DNA of 40,793 nucleotides from Cytobacillus sp. S13-E01 (lineage in GTDB: Bacteria > Bacillota > Bacilli > Bacillales > Bacillaceae_L): the NCBI RefSeq assembly GCF_029193815.1, contig NZ_JARFVC010000037.1, positions 1-40,793 on the forward strand, in the 5' to 3' direction. This document shows positions 1-11,486 of this stretch, piece after piece; the first letter of the stretch is position 1, and each line of letters starts with the position of its first letter. A program made the translations under genes and the position numbers. The notes beneath the pieces were generated by a model, which saw nothing but the letters and a program-made list of their open reading frames with translations, had not been told where the DNA came from and ran no database searches.

Positions 1-398
<398 letters not shown>

Positions 399-408
399 AG
401 TTGATTGC

Positions 409-467
409 TAGCACATGGAAGTGCTGACATCGATGTTGTCACAGGACGTGACGATCTTCGATGTTCA
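409..467 (-). ncRNA. Paired-hairpin RNA in the 16S leader (Bacillaceae-1 type)
   Basis: On the minus strand, just upstream of 16S, two short hairpins stand side by side. GTCAC-GTCCT-GTGAC (438-452) has a five-base GUCCU loop, and GCAC-TTCCAT-GTGC (411-424) follows, separated by a linker containing AACATCGATGTCA. The Bacillaceae-1 motif is known for two terminal loops of consensus RUCCU and for lying next to rRNA operons; loop, arrangement and context fit. Its function is unknown. Close relatives of this module occur inside intergenic repeats at 20989-21029, 23915-23956 and 36442-36483, always with the RUCCU sense on the minus strand. Confidence 0.65.
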
Positions 468-551
468 TTACTTACTTTTTTAAAACAAACATTGACGCTT
501 GTGTTGTGTTCAGTTTTCAAAGATCAATCATCGCATTTAGGCGACTTTATT

Positions 552-581
552 AATATAACATAAATATTCATGTTGAGTCAA
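552..581 (-). promoter_or_regulatory. rrn P2-like promoter
   Basis: On the minus strand, TTGACT (576-581) is followed after 17-18 bp by TTATAT/TATATT (552-558). The conserved Bacillus rrn leader sequence GATCTTTGAAAACTGAAC (complement of about 509-526), which resembles a boxA antitermination region, lies just downstream. The position relative to 16S matches the inner of the two tandem promoters seen in Bacillus rrn operons. Confidence 0.7.
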
Positions 582-634
582 CTTCTTTTTAGTTATCTTT
601 TTAAACTAAGTAAGTCATTTTGTCGACTTATAGA

Positions 635-663
635 AGTATAACAAGGTTGTGTGTAAAAATCAA
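635..663 (-). promoter_or_regulatory. rrn P1-like promoter
   Basis: On the minus strand, TTGATT (658-663), a 17-bp spacer and TATACT (635-640) form a good sigma-A promoter about 80 bp upstream of the P2-like promoter. Tandem P1/P2 promoters are typical of rrn operons in Bacillus. Confidence 0.7.
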
Positions 664-719
664 TACATTATTCATAAAAAAATTTCTCTTTCTGAAAACC
701 TTAATAAGCTATTTTAATA

Positions 720-744
720 TAAAAGTTGGAGACTTAAAGTCCCC
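720..744 (-). terminator. Possible terminator after the HD-GYP gene
   Basis: Just past the end of the HD-GYP gene, the minus-strand transcript can fold GGGGACTT/AAGTCTCC (728-744), followed by AACTTTTAT. The U-tract is weak, so this may only be a partial terminator separating the gene from the rrn promoters. Confidence 0.4.
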
Positions 745-755
745 GTCCGTACTTT

Positions 756-1832
756 CTATAATATTTCCTCAATATGTAAGTCTCTATTTTTATCTAACTT
801 AACAAACTCATTATTATCATCTAACTTAATCATTGGCCTTGTCGGTGACTTAGTTTCGATAAAAACTATTTCCCCTATTAATCCAGATGACAATTTAACC
901 TTCGTTCCAATTGACATATTTGCAACCATGCTGGTTAGGGCTTGGACAACTTGGAGATCAAATTTTCCGAAACTATCTTGGATAACTTGCTCTAATACTA
1001 TAAAGAGAGGTTGTTTTCTGCTATAAGGTCTATCTGATGTCATTGCATGAAAGATATCCGCCACTGCTACAATTTTACCAAAGGGGTGTAACTTTTCGCC
1101 AGTCACACCTAGCACATATCCACTTCCATCCACTCTTTCATGATGTTGAAATACTGCTAGTTTTACGCTTTCTTTTAGAACTGGAATTTTTTCAAGCATT
1201 TTGTAACTATATAGAGGATGTCTTTTTACATCAGCATATTCTTCTGATGTTAGTGAAGACCTTTTGGTTAATACTTTTGGATCTATTTTCGACATTCCGC
1301 AGTCACTTAAAAGGCCTGCAAGTGTAAGTTGGATATAATCACCTTTGTCATAATGTAGTTTTTTACCGATTAAGCCAGAAAGTAAACCCACTACAACTGA
1401 ATGATGATATAAGTAATCTTCCTTAGAGGAATAGTGTCGTAATTGAAAAATTTCGCCTGGCAATACAACAATTCTTTCGAATAAAGGTAAAATCAAATTT
1501 CGTACCTTTGCTATATCAATGGGGGCTCCTGCTTGCCAATTACTAAATAATTTTTTATATTCCTGTACAGTTCGCAAATAATGACCAGTTAAAGACTCTG
1601 TTGCGATTATCTCTGCCGACTCTTCTTCTTCTATTATTTCAGAAGGTTTAAATGGTTCACCACTTACTAGTGTTGGTTCCACGTTCAAATCTTTAATTAA
1701 AAATGCTTTTAAAATTTCAATGTATTCTTCAGTTAACACGGTTTTTTTAGACACTACTGGTTTGTTAGTAAGCGAAAAGATATCCTTCGCTACTATACAA
1801 CCCTCTTGTAACTGACTAGTACTAACTCTCAT
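756..1832 (-). CDS. HD-GYP-type protein with degenerate catalytic motifs
   Basis: A 358-residue cytoplasmic protein with a variable N-terminal region (about 1-130), an HD-GYP domain (about 135-290) and a short C-terminal beta-rich tail. HD-GYP domains hydrolyse cyclic di-GMP using a metal-binding HD pair and the signature HHExxDGxGYP. Here the HD pair reads SD (Ser176-Asp177, in GLLSDCGM), and the signature reads HHERVDGSGYV (230-240), with Val in place of Pro. Other conserved residues (His143-144, His205, His230-231, Asp235) are kept. Loss of the HD histidine suggests reduced or no phosphodiesterase activity, so a sensor or scaffold role is plausible; this is inference. It has its own transcription unit, since the gyrA terminator lies upstream. 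The ATG at 1832 fits the domain layout. Confidence 0.85.
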   Translation of the reverse strand: MRVSTSQLQEGCIVAKDIFSLTNKPVVSKKTVLTEEYIEILKAFLIKDLNVEPTLVSGEPFKPSEIIEEEESAEIIATESLTGHYLRTVQEYKKLFSNWQAGAPIDIAKVRNLILPLFERIVVLPGEIFQLRHYSSKEDYLYHHSVVVGLLSGLIGKKLHYDKGDYIQLTLAGLLSDCGMSKIDPKVLTKRSSLTSEEYADVKRHPLYSYKMLEKIPVLKESVKLAVFQHHERVDGSGYVLGVTGEKLHPFGKIVAVADIFHAMTSDRPYSRKQPLFIVLEQVIQDSFGKFDLQVVQALTSMVANMSIGTKVKLSSGLIGEIVFIETKSPTRPMIKLDDNNEFVKLDKNRDLHIEEIL

Positions 1833-1888
1833 TGTAAACCTTCTTCCATAGCCGTTATTTTATCTCGTCACATAATATTTCATTTTAC

Positions 1889-1919
1889 CAAAAAAAAGGA
1901 ACACTGCAATAGTGTTCCT
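1889..1919 (-). terminator. Terminator after gyrA
   Basis: On the minus strand, AGGAACACT (1911-1919), loop ATTGC, AGTGTTCCT (1897-1905) and then a run of seven or more U. This is a strong Rho-independent terminator immediately downstream of gyrA. Confidence 0.9.
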
Positions 1920-1926
1920 CTCGTTT

Positions 1927-4473
1927 TTATTCTTCAGTTTCTGGATCTGTTATTTCTTCGATAACTTCTTGGTTAGTTGTTTCTTCAGTTGTAGTATTAA
2001 CAGTAGAAGTTTCATCAATAGCTAGTTCATCATCATCTATTGGTTCTTCTTTTTCAATCATGGCAACCGTTGCAACAAATTCATTTTCACCAAGACGAAT
2101 TAGTTTAACACCCTGAGTGTTTCTTCCTATTTGGGAAATATCACCAATAGACATTCTGATTAATACTCCTGCACCAGTTATCAGCATTAAGTCATTTTCA
2201 GTCGTTACAGCCTTAACTGCAACAACCTGCCCATTCTTTTCATTGATATTGCCTGTTTTTAGACCCTTACCACCTCTACTTTGGAGACGATACTCTGATT
2301 CTGGTGTTCTCTTTCCATAACCATTTTTCGTAACCATTAACACGTCAACATTTTCATCAATAATCTCCATACTTACAACTTCATCGTCTTCACCAAGAGT
2401 GATTCCTTTAACCCCTGATGCAGTTCGACCCATTGAACGTACATCTGTTTCGTTGAATCGAATTAGCATTCCATTCTTTGTTCCAATCATAATATCTTTT
2501 GTTCCATCCGTTAATCGAACAGATATTAGTTCATCTTCTTCACGAAGACCTACAGCAATTAAGCCGTTATTACGGATATTAGCAAAGGATGATAATGGTG
2601 AACGTTTTGAGATGCCTTCTTTTGTTGTAAAGAATAAATACCAATCGTCAACAAATTCTTCAACAGGGATGATCGCTTTTACCCATTCACCTTTTTCAAT
2701 TCCGAGCAAGTTTATTATCGGTAGCCCTTTGGCTGTTCGACTATACTCAGGAATTTCATAACCTTTTGTTCGATATACTTTTCCTTTGTTAGTAAAGTAA
2801 AGGATTGTGTCATGAGTTGATGTTGTTAATAAATGTTCAACAAAATCATTCTCATTTGTTCCCATACCTTGAATACCACGTCCACCACGTTTTTGGCTTC
2901 GATACGTGGATACTGGAAGTCGTTTAATATACCCATTATGAGTTAGGGTAATAATAATATTTTCACGTGGAATTAAATCTTCGTCTTCAATCATCTCAAT
3001 TCCACCCGCTACAATTTCTGTACGGCGTTGATCATTGAAGCGCTCTTTAATTTCAGTTAGCTCTTCACGGATAATATCTAATACCTTTCCATCATCTGCT
3101 AAAATGGCTTTTAGTTCTGCAATAAGTTGAACAAGACTTCGGTACTCTTCTTCAATTTTTTCACGTTCTAAACCAGTTAAACGCTGTAAACGCATATCTA
3201 AGATAGCTTGTGCTTGTTTTTCGGATAAAGAAAATTGTTCCATTAGTCCATTTTTAGCAATTTCAGTTGTTTGAGAACTACGAATTAAGGAAATAACAGC
3301 ATCTAGGTGATCTAATGCAATACGTAAACCCTCTAAGATATGAGCCCTGGCTTCTGCTTTTCGTAATTCAAAAGCTGTACGGCGTCGTATAACAACCTTT
3401 TGATGCTCAAGATAATGATAAAGACATTGCTTTAAGTTAAGGACCTTTGGTTGACCATCAACTAAAGCAAGCAAGTTGATACCAAAGCTTGTTTGTAGCG
3501 CCGTTTGCTTATATAAGTTATTTAAAAGTACGTTAGCATTCGCATCTTTGCGTACTTCAATTACCATCCTCATCCCATTACGGTCAGATTCATCACGAAG
3601 ATCTGTAATACCTTCAATCTTCTTATCTCTTACAAGGTCAGCAATTTTTTCAACTAGCTTTGCCTTATTAACCTGATATGGTAATTCCTTTACGATAATA
3701 ACTTCCTTGCCACTACTTTTCGTTTCGATTTCTACCTTTGCACGTATTGTGATAGAGCCACGTCCAGTTTCATACGCTTTTCGAATACCACTTCTTCCAA
3801 GTATTTGTCCTGCAGTAGGAAAATCAGGACCAGGAATAATCTCCATTAATTCGGCAACAGTAATATCAGGGTCTTTACTAATTGCTAATACGCCATCGAT
3901 AATTTCGCCTAGTTGATGTGGTGGAATATTTGTTGCCATCCCAACCGCGATACCAGCAGCACCATTTACTAATAGATTGGGAAATCGTGCTGGTAGAACT
4001 GCAGGTTCTCTTTCTGAACCATCATAGTTATCTCTATAATCAATTGTATCTTTATTGATATCTCTAATAAGCTCCATGGATATTTTGGACATACGCGCTT
4101 CGGTATAACGCATTGCAGCAGCAGGATCTCCATCTACTGATCCAAAGTTGCCATGGCCTTCGACGAGCATATAACGAAAATTGAAATCTTGTGCCATACG
4201 TACCATAGAATCATATACAGCTGTGTCACCGTGTGGATGATACTTACCAATAACTTCACCAACAATACGTGCCGACTTTTTAAAGGCTTTATCAGAAGTC
4301 ATTCCTAAATCATTCATAGCATATAAAATTCGGCGATGAACTGGTTTTAAACCATCTCGTACATCTGGAAGAGCACGGGACACAATAACACTCATTGCAT
4401 AATCTAAAAATGATGTTCTCATTTCATGACTAATATTAATTTCTTTTACTTGGGGATTATTGGTTTCAGACAT
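1927..4473 (-). CDS. gyrA: DNA gyrase subunit A
   Basis: The 848-residue breakage-reunion subunit of gyrase introduces negative supercoils as a GyrA2GyrB2 complex. The winged-helix region near the N-terminus carries the catalytic tyrosine (Tyr123, in [10 protein letters not shown]), followed by a tower/coiled-coil region and a C-terminal beta-pinwheel with a GyrA box (QKRGGRG). An acidic tail of about 40 residues ends the protein. In the quinolone-resistance-determining region the residues are HGDTAVYD, so Thr84 and Asp88 stand where B. subtilis has Ser and Glu. The ATG at 4473 is preceded by GGGAGGTC at good spacing. gyrB lies upstream, separated by a gap of about 340 bp that contains a dispersed repeat. 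Length and order are typical for Bacillaceae. Confidence 0.98.
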   Translation of the reverse strand: MSETNNPQVKEINISHEMRTSFLDYAMSVIVSRALPDVRDGLKPVHRRILYAMNDLGMTSDKAFKKSARIVGEVIGKYHPHGDTAVYDSMVRMAQDFNFRYMLVEGHGNFGSVDGDPAAAMRYTEARMSKISMELIRDINKDTIDYRDNYDGSEREPAVLPARFPNLLVNGAAGIAVGMATNIPPHQLGEIIDGVLAISKDPDITVAELMEIIPGPDFPTAGQILGRSGIRKAYETGRGSITIRAKVEIETKSSGKEVIIVKELPYQVNKAKLVEKIADLVRDKKIEGITDLRDESDRNGMRMVIEVRKDANANVLLNNLYKQTALQTSFGINLLALVDGQPKVLNLKQCLYHYLEHQKVVIRRRTAFELRKAEARAHILEGLRIALDHLDAVISLIRSSQTTEIAKNGLMEQFSLSEKQAQAILDMRLQRLTGLEREKIEEEYRSLVQLIAELKAILADDGKVLDIIREELTEIKERFNDQRRTEIVAGGIEMIEDEDLIPRENIIITLTHNGYIKRLPVSTYRSQKRGGRGIQGMGTNENDFVEHLLTTSTHDTILYFTNKGKVYRTKGYEIPEYSRTAKGLPIINLLGIEKGEWVKAIIPVEEFVDDWYLFFTTKEGISKRSPLSSFANIRNNGLIAVGLREEDELISVRLTDGTKDIMIGTKNGMLIRFNETDVRSMGRTASGVKGITLGEDDEVVSMEIIDENVDVLMVTKNGYGKRTPESEYRLQSRGGKGLKTGNINEKNGQVVAVKAVTTENDLMLITGAGVLIRMSIGDISQIGRNTQGVKLIRLGENEFVATVAMIEKEEPIDDDELAIDETSTVNTTTEETTNQEVIEEITDPETEE

Positions 4474-4558
4474 GTAACGACCTCCCTAATCAGGGTAAAG
4501 AATTTATAGTTCGGGTTCTATAATAAATAGTGAAAATATAAAAGTTTAAACTTGAGTT

Positions 4559-4773
4559 TATGTCTAGCTACGGGTGCCCAGCGACTAGTGGACTTCCCTT
4601 TCTTCCTTACGACGATGATCCAGGATGTGCAAGTAAGGCGTAGCGCACAGGACGTGCGCGTTCCTAGCGTAATAAGTCAACATCGAATCACTATCATACT
4701 TCGTGTTTCCTTTATCTCATGCGGACCGGTTTTAGTACATACGTCGCTGAACGGGTACCCTACGCTTTTCTTA
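4559..4773 (+). repeat. Dispersed intergenic repeat R1 (core type B)
   Basis: It begins TGTCTAGCTACGGGTGCCC and ends GGGTACCCTACGCTTTTCTTA, the shared ends of the repeat family in diverged form. The core (GCGACTAGTGGACTTCCCT ... TTTCCTTTATCTCATGCGG) matches the repeat at 32361-32511. A diverged Bacillaceae-1-like module is included: GCGCAC-AGGAC-GTGCGC at 4643-4659. It sits between gyrB and gyrA. An open frame across it is a by-product of the repeat, not a gene. Confidence 0.8.
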
Positions 4774-4776
4774 TGT

Positions 4777-4804
4777 AAAAGACAGGATAGATTTTTCTAT
4801 CCTG
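4777..4804 (-). terminator. Hairpin terminator after gyrB
   Basis: On the minus strand CAGGATAG and CTATCCTG (4783-4804) pair across an A-rich loop and are followed by TCTTTTA. It lies just past the gyrB stop codon, so gyrB and gyrA are probably at least partly uncoupled here. Confidence 0.75.
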
Positions 4805-4812
4805 CAAGAATA

Positions 4813-6741
<1,929 letters not shown>

Positions 6742-6808
6742 TTATACCACCCAACTTTCATTTGACAAAACCTATTAACTATTAAAATGACGTGTTCTTT
6801 ATCAGTTA

Positions 6809-7081
6809 TTATTCAGCTATTTCTTCTTCAAAAACTCTCTCTAATTCAGAAACATGTTGTGCACGTTTTTTTAACGTACTAGATGACAGTGGTGAAAGAT
6901 ATATCTTATCAACTGTGATCACAACCGATTTTGTGTCACCACAAGCTAGTTCAATAATTCGGTGCTTTTGTATATCTAAAAACTCGTTCACGATTGATGA
7001 AGATTTTAATAATTGACGATCGAGAATAGTTACCACATCACATGAACGAACGATGACATTATCCCCTAAGTGAATGAACAT
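6809..7081 (-). CDS. remB: RemB-type extracellular matrix regulator (YaaB, DUF370)
   Basis: A small 90-residue protein of the DUF370 family starting MFIHLGDNVIVRSCDVVTIL. In B. subtilis, yaaB (remB) occupies the same recF-gyrB slot and affects biofilm matrix gene expression together with the DNA-binding paralogue RemA. The C-terminal 20 residues are charged (KKRAQHVSELERVFEEE). The ATG at 7081 has a GAGGTGATG ribosome site, and only 9 bp separate it from the recF stop codon, so the two genes are probably co-transcribed. The family assignment is firm; a matrix role in this organism is inferred. Confidence 0.9.
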   Translation of the reverse strand: MFIHLGDNVIVRSCDVVTILDRQLLKSSSIVNEFLDIQKHRIIELACGDTKSVVITVDKIYLSPLSSSTLKKRAQHVSELERVFEEEIAE

Positions 7082-7090
7082 TTCATCACC

Positions 7091-8209
7091 TCATTTAAGC
7101 TTTGTCATTTCTCCAGCAGTCACATTAAAAGTGGCTGCCTGTCTTAATGTTTCATGATTTATTCCATCAACACTTGTCGTTGTAACAAATGTTTGTACCT
7201 TACCTTGGATCGTATTTAATAAATGTGATTGTCTATAATCATCCAATTCTGATAAAACATCATCTAATAACAGAATCGGATACTCACCAATCTCAGAATG
7301 AATTAACTCTATTTCTGCAAGTTTTAGTGAGAGGGCTGTTGTCCGTTGTTGTCCTTGAGAACCATAGGTTTGGACATCCTTGTTATTTACAAAGAAAGCT
7401 AAGTCATCACGGTGTGGTCCTGCTAATGTAATTCCTCGCTCTAGCTCCCTATCTCTTATTTTAGCAAATTTTTCAACATATGCTTCTATTATTTTCGACA
7501 AATCTATCTCTTCTGATACCTCTACAGATGGTTTATATATAATTTCTAGTGTTTCTAGGCCTCTACTAATTCCATGATGGATAGGTTCAGCCCACTTTTG
7601 TAATAGTGCTAGAAACTCAAATCGCTTATTTATAATTCGACCAGCTACTTCTATAAGCTGATCAGTTAGAACATCTAACATCGTCTGATCTGTCTGACGT
7701 TTTGTTTGAAGTAATTTCAGGTAATGATTGCGTTGTCCTAAAATCTTCTGATACTGACTTAAATCGTGGAGATACACTGGTGAAACCTGGCCAATCTCCA
7801 TATCAATAAAACGCCTTCTAATTTGAGGGCTGCCTTTAACTAGGTTTAAGTCTTCAGGGGCAAACATAACAACATTCATACTACCTACATATTGACTTAG
7901 TTTCTTTTGTTCAAGATGATTACTTTTTGCTTTTTTACCTTTTTTTGAAATAACTAATTGTAATGATAAAGGGCTATTCCGTTTTTTTATCCTACCCTCT
8001 ATTTTAGCATACTCTTGCTCCCAACGAATAAGATCTTTATCATTTGAAGTCCGATGTGATTTCGCCATGGCTAATACATAGATCGATTCCATCACATTTG
8101 TTTTTCCTTGTGCATTTTCACCTAGGATGACATTTACTTTATCCTCAAAGATTGCTTCAAGACTTTCGTAGTTTCGATAATTCGTTAATGATAATTCTTT
8201 TATAAACAA
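7091..8209 (-). CDS. recF: DNA replication/repair protein RecF
   Basis: A 372-residue SMC-like ATPase that loads RecA at gapped DNA with RecO and RecR. The Walker A motif is GENAQGKTN (about 30-38), and the Walker B region [12 protein letters not shown] lies near the C-terminus, followed by a conserved T/S-rich segment. The start is TTG at 8209, giving [15 protein letters not shown], which aligns with the B. subtilis RecF N-terminus. The intergenic gap to yaaA is 15 bp. Operon order yaaA-recF-remB is the standard one. Confidence 0.98.
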   Translation of the reverse strand: MFIKELSLTNYRNYESLEAIFEDKVNVILGENAQGKTNVMESIYVLAMAKSHRTSNDKDLIRWEQEYAKIEGRIKKRNSPLSLQLVISKKGKKAKSNHLEQKKLSQYVGSMNVVMFAPEDLNLVKGSPQIRRRFIDMEIGQVSPVYLHDLSQYQKILGQRNHYLKLLQTKRQTDQTMLDVLTDQLIEVAGRIINKRFEFLALLQKWAEPIHHGISRGLETLEIIYKPSVEVSEEIDLSKIIEAYVEKFAKIRDRELERGITLAGPHRDDLAFFVNNKDVQTYGSQGQQRTTALSLKLAEIELIHSEIGEYPILLLDDVLSELDDYRQSHLLNTIQGKVQTFVTTTSVDGINHETLRQAATFNVTAGEMTKLK

Positions 8210-8224
8210 AGGGGATCACCCACT

Positions 8225-8440
8225 TTATGTTTTAACAATAAAGGTACCAAAGCCTGGTATATCTACCGTATCGTTATTTTTAAGTTTTTTGCCCCGACGG
8301 TTCTCAAGCTCACCATTCACATAGATTTCATGCTCACTTAAAAACCACTTTGCCATTCCACCAGTTTGAATGAGTTCTGCTAATTTTAAAAACTGACCTA
8401 ACGGGATATACTCTGTAGAAATTTCAATCTGTTTAGCCAT
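8225..8440 (-). CDS. yaaA: S4-domain RNA-binding protein YaaA
   Basis: A small S4-like RNA-binding protein (71 residues from the ATG at 8440, MAKQIEISTEYIPLGQFLK), the usual yaaA between dnaN and recF; the B. subtilis protein has the same length and has been linked to ribosome assembly. The S4 fold is visible as LAELIQTGGMAKWFLSEHEI followed by VNGELENRRGKKL. An upstream in-frame start at 8488 would add 16 residues unlike the family, so the shorter form is preferred. Confidence 0.93.
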   Translation of the reverse strand: MAKQIEISTEYIPLGQFLKLAELIQTGGMAKWFLSEHEIYVNGELENRRGKKLKNNDTVDIPGFGTFIVKT

Positions 8441-8533
8441 ATTGAATCGCCTACTTTCGTTCGTTTGGTTATTTTGGATACCAACCACTAATTATACCTC
8501 AATCATACTAAATAATCCCGAAATATCAAAGAA

Positions 8534-8567
8534 AGCTACTAGAATGAATTTTCAATGACTAGTAGCT
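8534..8567 (-). terminator. Hairpin between dnaN and yaaA
   Basis: AGCTACTAG (8534-8542) and CTAGTAGCT (8559-8567) form a perfect 9-bp stem with a 16-nt loop. On the minus strand it is followed by TTTCTTTG, so it may act as a weak terminator or processing site after dnaN. Confidence 0.5.
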
Positions 8568-8603
8568 AAGCTTAATATTTGTTAGATTCCCTATTTGATA
8601 TTT

Positions 8604-9743
8604 CTAAAAAGTACGAACAGGAAGGATTAAATGTAAAATTGAATCGTTTTGAATTGTGCGAATTAAAAATGGTCTCATCGCACCGGTAAAGCTGACTTTG
8701 ATTTCCGTACTGTCTAGCGCTTTTAATGCCTCCATCATGTATTTTGCACTGAAAGATATTTTCAATTCTTCACCCTCGATTGATTGGCTTTGAATTTCCT
8801 CAATTACTTTTCCAATTTCGGGGGTATTAGAAGAAATCTCGATAATACCATCTAAAAATGCAGATAGTTTAACTACATTATTTTTACCTTCTCCTAATAG
8901 CGATGCGCGATCAATAGCTTGTAAAAAATCCTTTGTTGAGATTACAACATCTGTCTTACTTTCGTCTGGAATTAATCTAGATGTATCAGGGTAGTTCCCG
9001 TCAAGTAATCGTGAGAAAAATAGTAAGTGTTTAGTCTTAAAAAGAACTTGGTTTTCCGTGATAACAATATCAACTAATTCATCTGTATCATCTAAGATTT
9101 TACTAAGTTCATTCAAACTTTTCCCTGGTATGACTACATTGTAAGTATCCGTATCTTCATTTGCAGTCTCAACACGGGCTTTTCTCATGGCTAATCGATG
9201 ACTATCTGTTGCAGTACAGGTTAATTCGCTATTTCCAACCTTCCAGTTTACACCTGTCAAGATAGGGCGTGTTTCTGAGGTGGACACCGCAAAAACAGTT
9301 AGACGAATAATATTTTTCAATAAATCTGTAGGAATCTGAAACATATTTTCCTCTTCAATCTGTGGTAAATGAGGGTATTCCTCAGCATCTAAACCATTTA
9401 AGTTGAATTGCGCCTTTCCTGAACGGATAATAGTAGAAAAATGATTTTGAACCTCAATCTCAACTGTATCTTTAGGTAGTTTTTTAACAATTTCATGAAA
9501 AAAGCGAGCTTGTAACACTATGCTTCCAGTTTCTCTTATCTCAACGATCTCATTGCCATCTTCTTCCGTAGGTATAAATGATTCAATAGAAATGTCGGAA
9601 TCACTGCCTGTTAAGGAAACACCTTCAGTTGTAGCAACAATTTTAACCCCAGTTAGAATTGGAATGGTTGTTCGTGATGAAATAGCTTTCATTACATCTT
9701 GAACACTTTGAACGAGATAATCTTTTTGAATGATAAAATTCAT
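8604..9743 (-). CDS. dnaN: DNA polymerase III sliding clamp (beta subunit)
   Basis: A 379-residue beta clamp. The three topologically similar domains of the family are covered over the full length, from MNFIIQKDYLVQSVQDVMKA to the canonical C-terminal LPVRTF. The clamp tethers polymerase III and many repair factors to DNA. The ATG at 9743 is preceded by AAGGAGGA. The dnaA-dnaN gap of 224 bp carries the origin unwinding region, as in B. subtilis. Confidence 0.98.
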   Translation of the reverse strand: MNFIIQKDYLVQSVQDVMKAISSRTTIPILTGVKIVATTEGVSLTGSDSDISIESFIPTEEDGNEIVEIRETGSIVLQARFFHEIVKKLPKDTVEIEVQNHFSTIIRSGKAQFNLNGLDAEEYPHLPQIEEENMFQIPTDLLKNIIRLTVFAVSTSETRPILTGVNWKVGNSELTCTATDSHRLAMRKARVETANEDTDTYNVVIPGKSLNELSKILDDTDELVDIVITENQVLFKTKHLLFFSRLLDGNYPDTSRLIPDESKTDVVISTKDFLQAIDRASLLGEGKNNVVKLSAFLDGIIEISSNTPEIGKVIEEIQSQSIEGEELKISFSAKYMMEALKALDSTEIKVSFTGAMRPFLIRTIQNDSILHLILPVRTF

Positions 9744-9783
9744 GAAAAATCCTCCTTAACTGTTCTAAATAAATATGAGCTGA

Positions 9784-9846
9784 ATAGTATATTATTTTTT
9801 AAAAATATAGTAGAAGTAATAGTAGGTCCTGTGGAAATGTGGACAA
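9784..9846 (-). other. oriC: oriC basal unwinding element (DnaA boxes, DnaA-trios, AT tract)
   Basis: On the minus strand two adjacent DnaA boxes, TTGTCCACA (9838-9846) and TTTCCACAG (9829-9837), are followed by CCTACTATTACTTCTACTA (9808-9826), the same triplet series known as DnaA-trios in B. subtilis. An almost pure A+T tract (9784-9807) follows. This is the established order of the Bacillus basal origin unwinding system: double-stranded boxes seed a DnaA filament that extends over the trios and melts the AT-rich DNA. Confidence 0.88.
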
Positions 9847-9865
9847 CCTACATTTGATAAAGGAA

Positions 9866-9921
9866 ACACAGTCTATCCACTTGTGGATAGACTGTGTATA
9901 AACTGATGCTAGTTATACACA
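9866..9921. other. oriC: dnaA-dnaN DnaA-box group with perfect palindrome
   Basis: ACACAGTCTATCCAC (9866-9880) and GTGGATAGACTGTGT (9883-9897) are a perfect 15-bp inverted repeat with a 2-bp centre. TGTGGATAG (9882-9890), within the palindrome, and TGTGTATAA (9893-9901) and TTATACACA (9913-9921), outside or overlapping its edge, are one-mismatch DnaA boxes. The palindrome could also form a hairpin in the dnaA 3' transcript. The location corresponds to the downstream half (incC) of a bipartite Bacillus origin. Confidence 0.75.
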
Positions 9922-9967
9922 AATTTCCCGGTGTAATAACTAAGCACCTTTCTACGATAGTTTAGGT

Positions 9968-11317
9968 TTACCCTTTTAATTGGGTATGAATTTCTTTTAC
10001 TTGTTTTTGAAGTAAAGCATCAGTTTCGACTAACCTAGAAATTTTCTCATGGGCGTGGATGACTGTTGTATGATCTCGTCCACCGAATTCTTCACCGATT
10101 TTAGGTAGCGAAAAATCAGTTAATTCCCTTGATAAATACATAGCAATTTGACGAGGGAATGCAACTGTTTTTGTACGTTTCTTTGCTTTGAAGTCGTCTA
10201 GCTTTATATTAAAATGCGCACCTACAACCTTTTGAATTTCTAGTATTGTAATTACTTTAGGTTTCGAACCGGGAATAATATCTCGTAAAGCTTCAGCTGC
10301 CAGGTCAGCATTTATATCTTTATTAATTAAAGAAGAATAAGCAACAACACGAATTAATGCACCTTCAAGCTCACGAATATTAGTATCAATTTGATTCGCA
10401 ATATATAGCATAACTTCATTTGGAATATCTAAACCTTCTGCCTTCGCCTTCTTACGTAGGATTGCAATCCTTGTTTCAAGGTCAGGAGGTGTAATATCAG
10501 TTATTAATCCCCATTCAAACCTGGAACGTAGGCGGTCTTCTAAAGTAGGAATCTCTTTTGGGGGTCGATCACTTGAAATAACAATTTGCTTGCTTTCTTC
10601 ATGCAGTGTATTGAATGTATGGAAAAACTCCTCTTGAGTTTGTTCTTTTCCAGCTAAGAACTGAATATCATCTATAAGTAAAACATCGACACTTCGATAT
10701 TTATTACGAAAATCAACAGCTTTATTATCCCTAATAGAATTAATGAATTCGTTTGTAAATTTTTCAGAAGATAAATAGACTACTTTAGCATTAGGATTAT
10801 GATCCAATACATAATGGCCAATTGCGTGCATAAGATGGGTTTTTCCTAATCCTACTCCTCCATAGATAAACAGAGGATTATATGCTTTTGCTGGTGCTTC
10901 AGCTACTGCAAGTGATGCAGCGTGTGCAAATCGGTTACCAGATCCAATTACAAATGTATCGAATGTATATTTTTGATTTAACATGTTTTGAGGTAATTCA
11001 ATCTGCTCATCATCATGCTTGGAAATTTTCTTTGCTGGAGTTCGAAGATCGAATTCCTCTTCTAACTGATTTTGGGGAATAATAAATTTAATACTTAATT
11101 CAGCACCTGTTAAATCATAGATGGTTTCTGCAATAAGGTGTAAATAACGTGATTCAAGCCAATCTCTTGCGAACTCGTTAGGAGCTGTAATTGTTAAAGT
11201 ATCAGATTGAAGAGAATGTGCCTTTGTTGATTTAAGCCATGTTTCGAAGCTAGGTTTACTAAGTTTTTTCTCTATTTCACCTAACGCTTTCGTCCATAAA
11301 TCAGCAATGTTTTCCAA
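9968..11317 (-). CDS. dnaA: Chromosomal replication initiator DnaA
   Basis: A 449-residue AAA+ initiator that binds DnaA boxes and melts oriC. Domain I (1-85) is nearly that of B. subtilis and domain II is a short linker. Domain III has Walker [10 protein letters not shown] (153-161) and Walker B LLIDD (213-217). Domain IV ends with the DnaA-box-reading signature [11 protein letters not shown]. The start is TTG at 11317, preceded by AAGGAGGG. DnaA-box clusters flank the gene on both sides, and the dnaA promoter lies directly beneath the upstream cluster, which suggests autoregulation. Confidence 0.98.
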   Translation of the reverse strand: MENIADLWTKALGEIEKKLSKPSFETWLKSTKAHSLQSDTLTITAPNEFARDWLESRYLHLIAETIYDLTGAELSIKFIIPQNQLEEEFDLRTPAKKISKHDDEQIELPQNMLNQKYTFDTFVIGSGNRFAHAASLAVAEAPAKAYNPLFIYGGVGLGKTHLMHAIGHYVLDHNPNAKVVYLSSEKFTNEFINSIRDNKAVDFRNKYRSVDVLLIDDIQFLAGKEQTQEEFFHTFNTLHEESKQIVISSDRPPKEIPTLEDRLRSRFEWGLITDITPPDLETRIAILRKKAKAEGLDIPNEVMLYIANQIDTNIRELEGALIRVVAYSSLINKDINADLAAEALRDIIPGSKPKVITILEIQKVVGAHFNIKLDDFKAKKRTKTVAFPRQIAMYLSRELTDFSLPKIGEEFGGRDHTTVIHAHEKISRLVETDALLQKQVKEIHTQLKG

Positions 11318-11446
11318 TTATTTTTCCCTCCTTTTACTCAGATTTACGGATTTCACCTAGTTGTATAACGTTTGTACAACGCATAAGTAAGTAGTTGTAT
11401 AGTGAGTTATAAATATACATTTGCTCTAGAATGTGAATAATTATAT

Positions 11447-11475
11447 ATTATAGAAGAAAAGTATCTTTTCGACAA
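11447..11475 (-). promoter_or_regulatory. dnaA promoter
   Basis: On the minus strand, TTGTCG (11470-11475), a 17-bp spacer and a perfect TATAAT (11447-11452). The predicted leader is about 120 nt. A DnaA box (TGTGGACAA, 11487-11495) abuts the -35, consistent with repression by DnaA. Confidence 0.7.
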
Positions 11476-11486
11476 ATTTCACTTTT

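Noticed and set aside
7380-7577. Plus-strand frames across recF, gyrA, gyrB and dnaN
   Set aside because: They are antisense shadows of well-supported genes, with no ribosome sites or family features.
9922-9935. Noc-binding site (ATTTCCCGG half)
   Set aside because: Only the left half matches the palindrome ATTTCCCGGGAAAT; the right half TGTAA does not.
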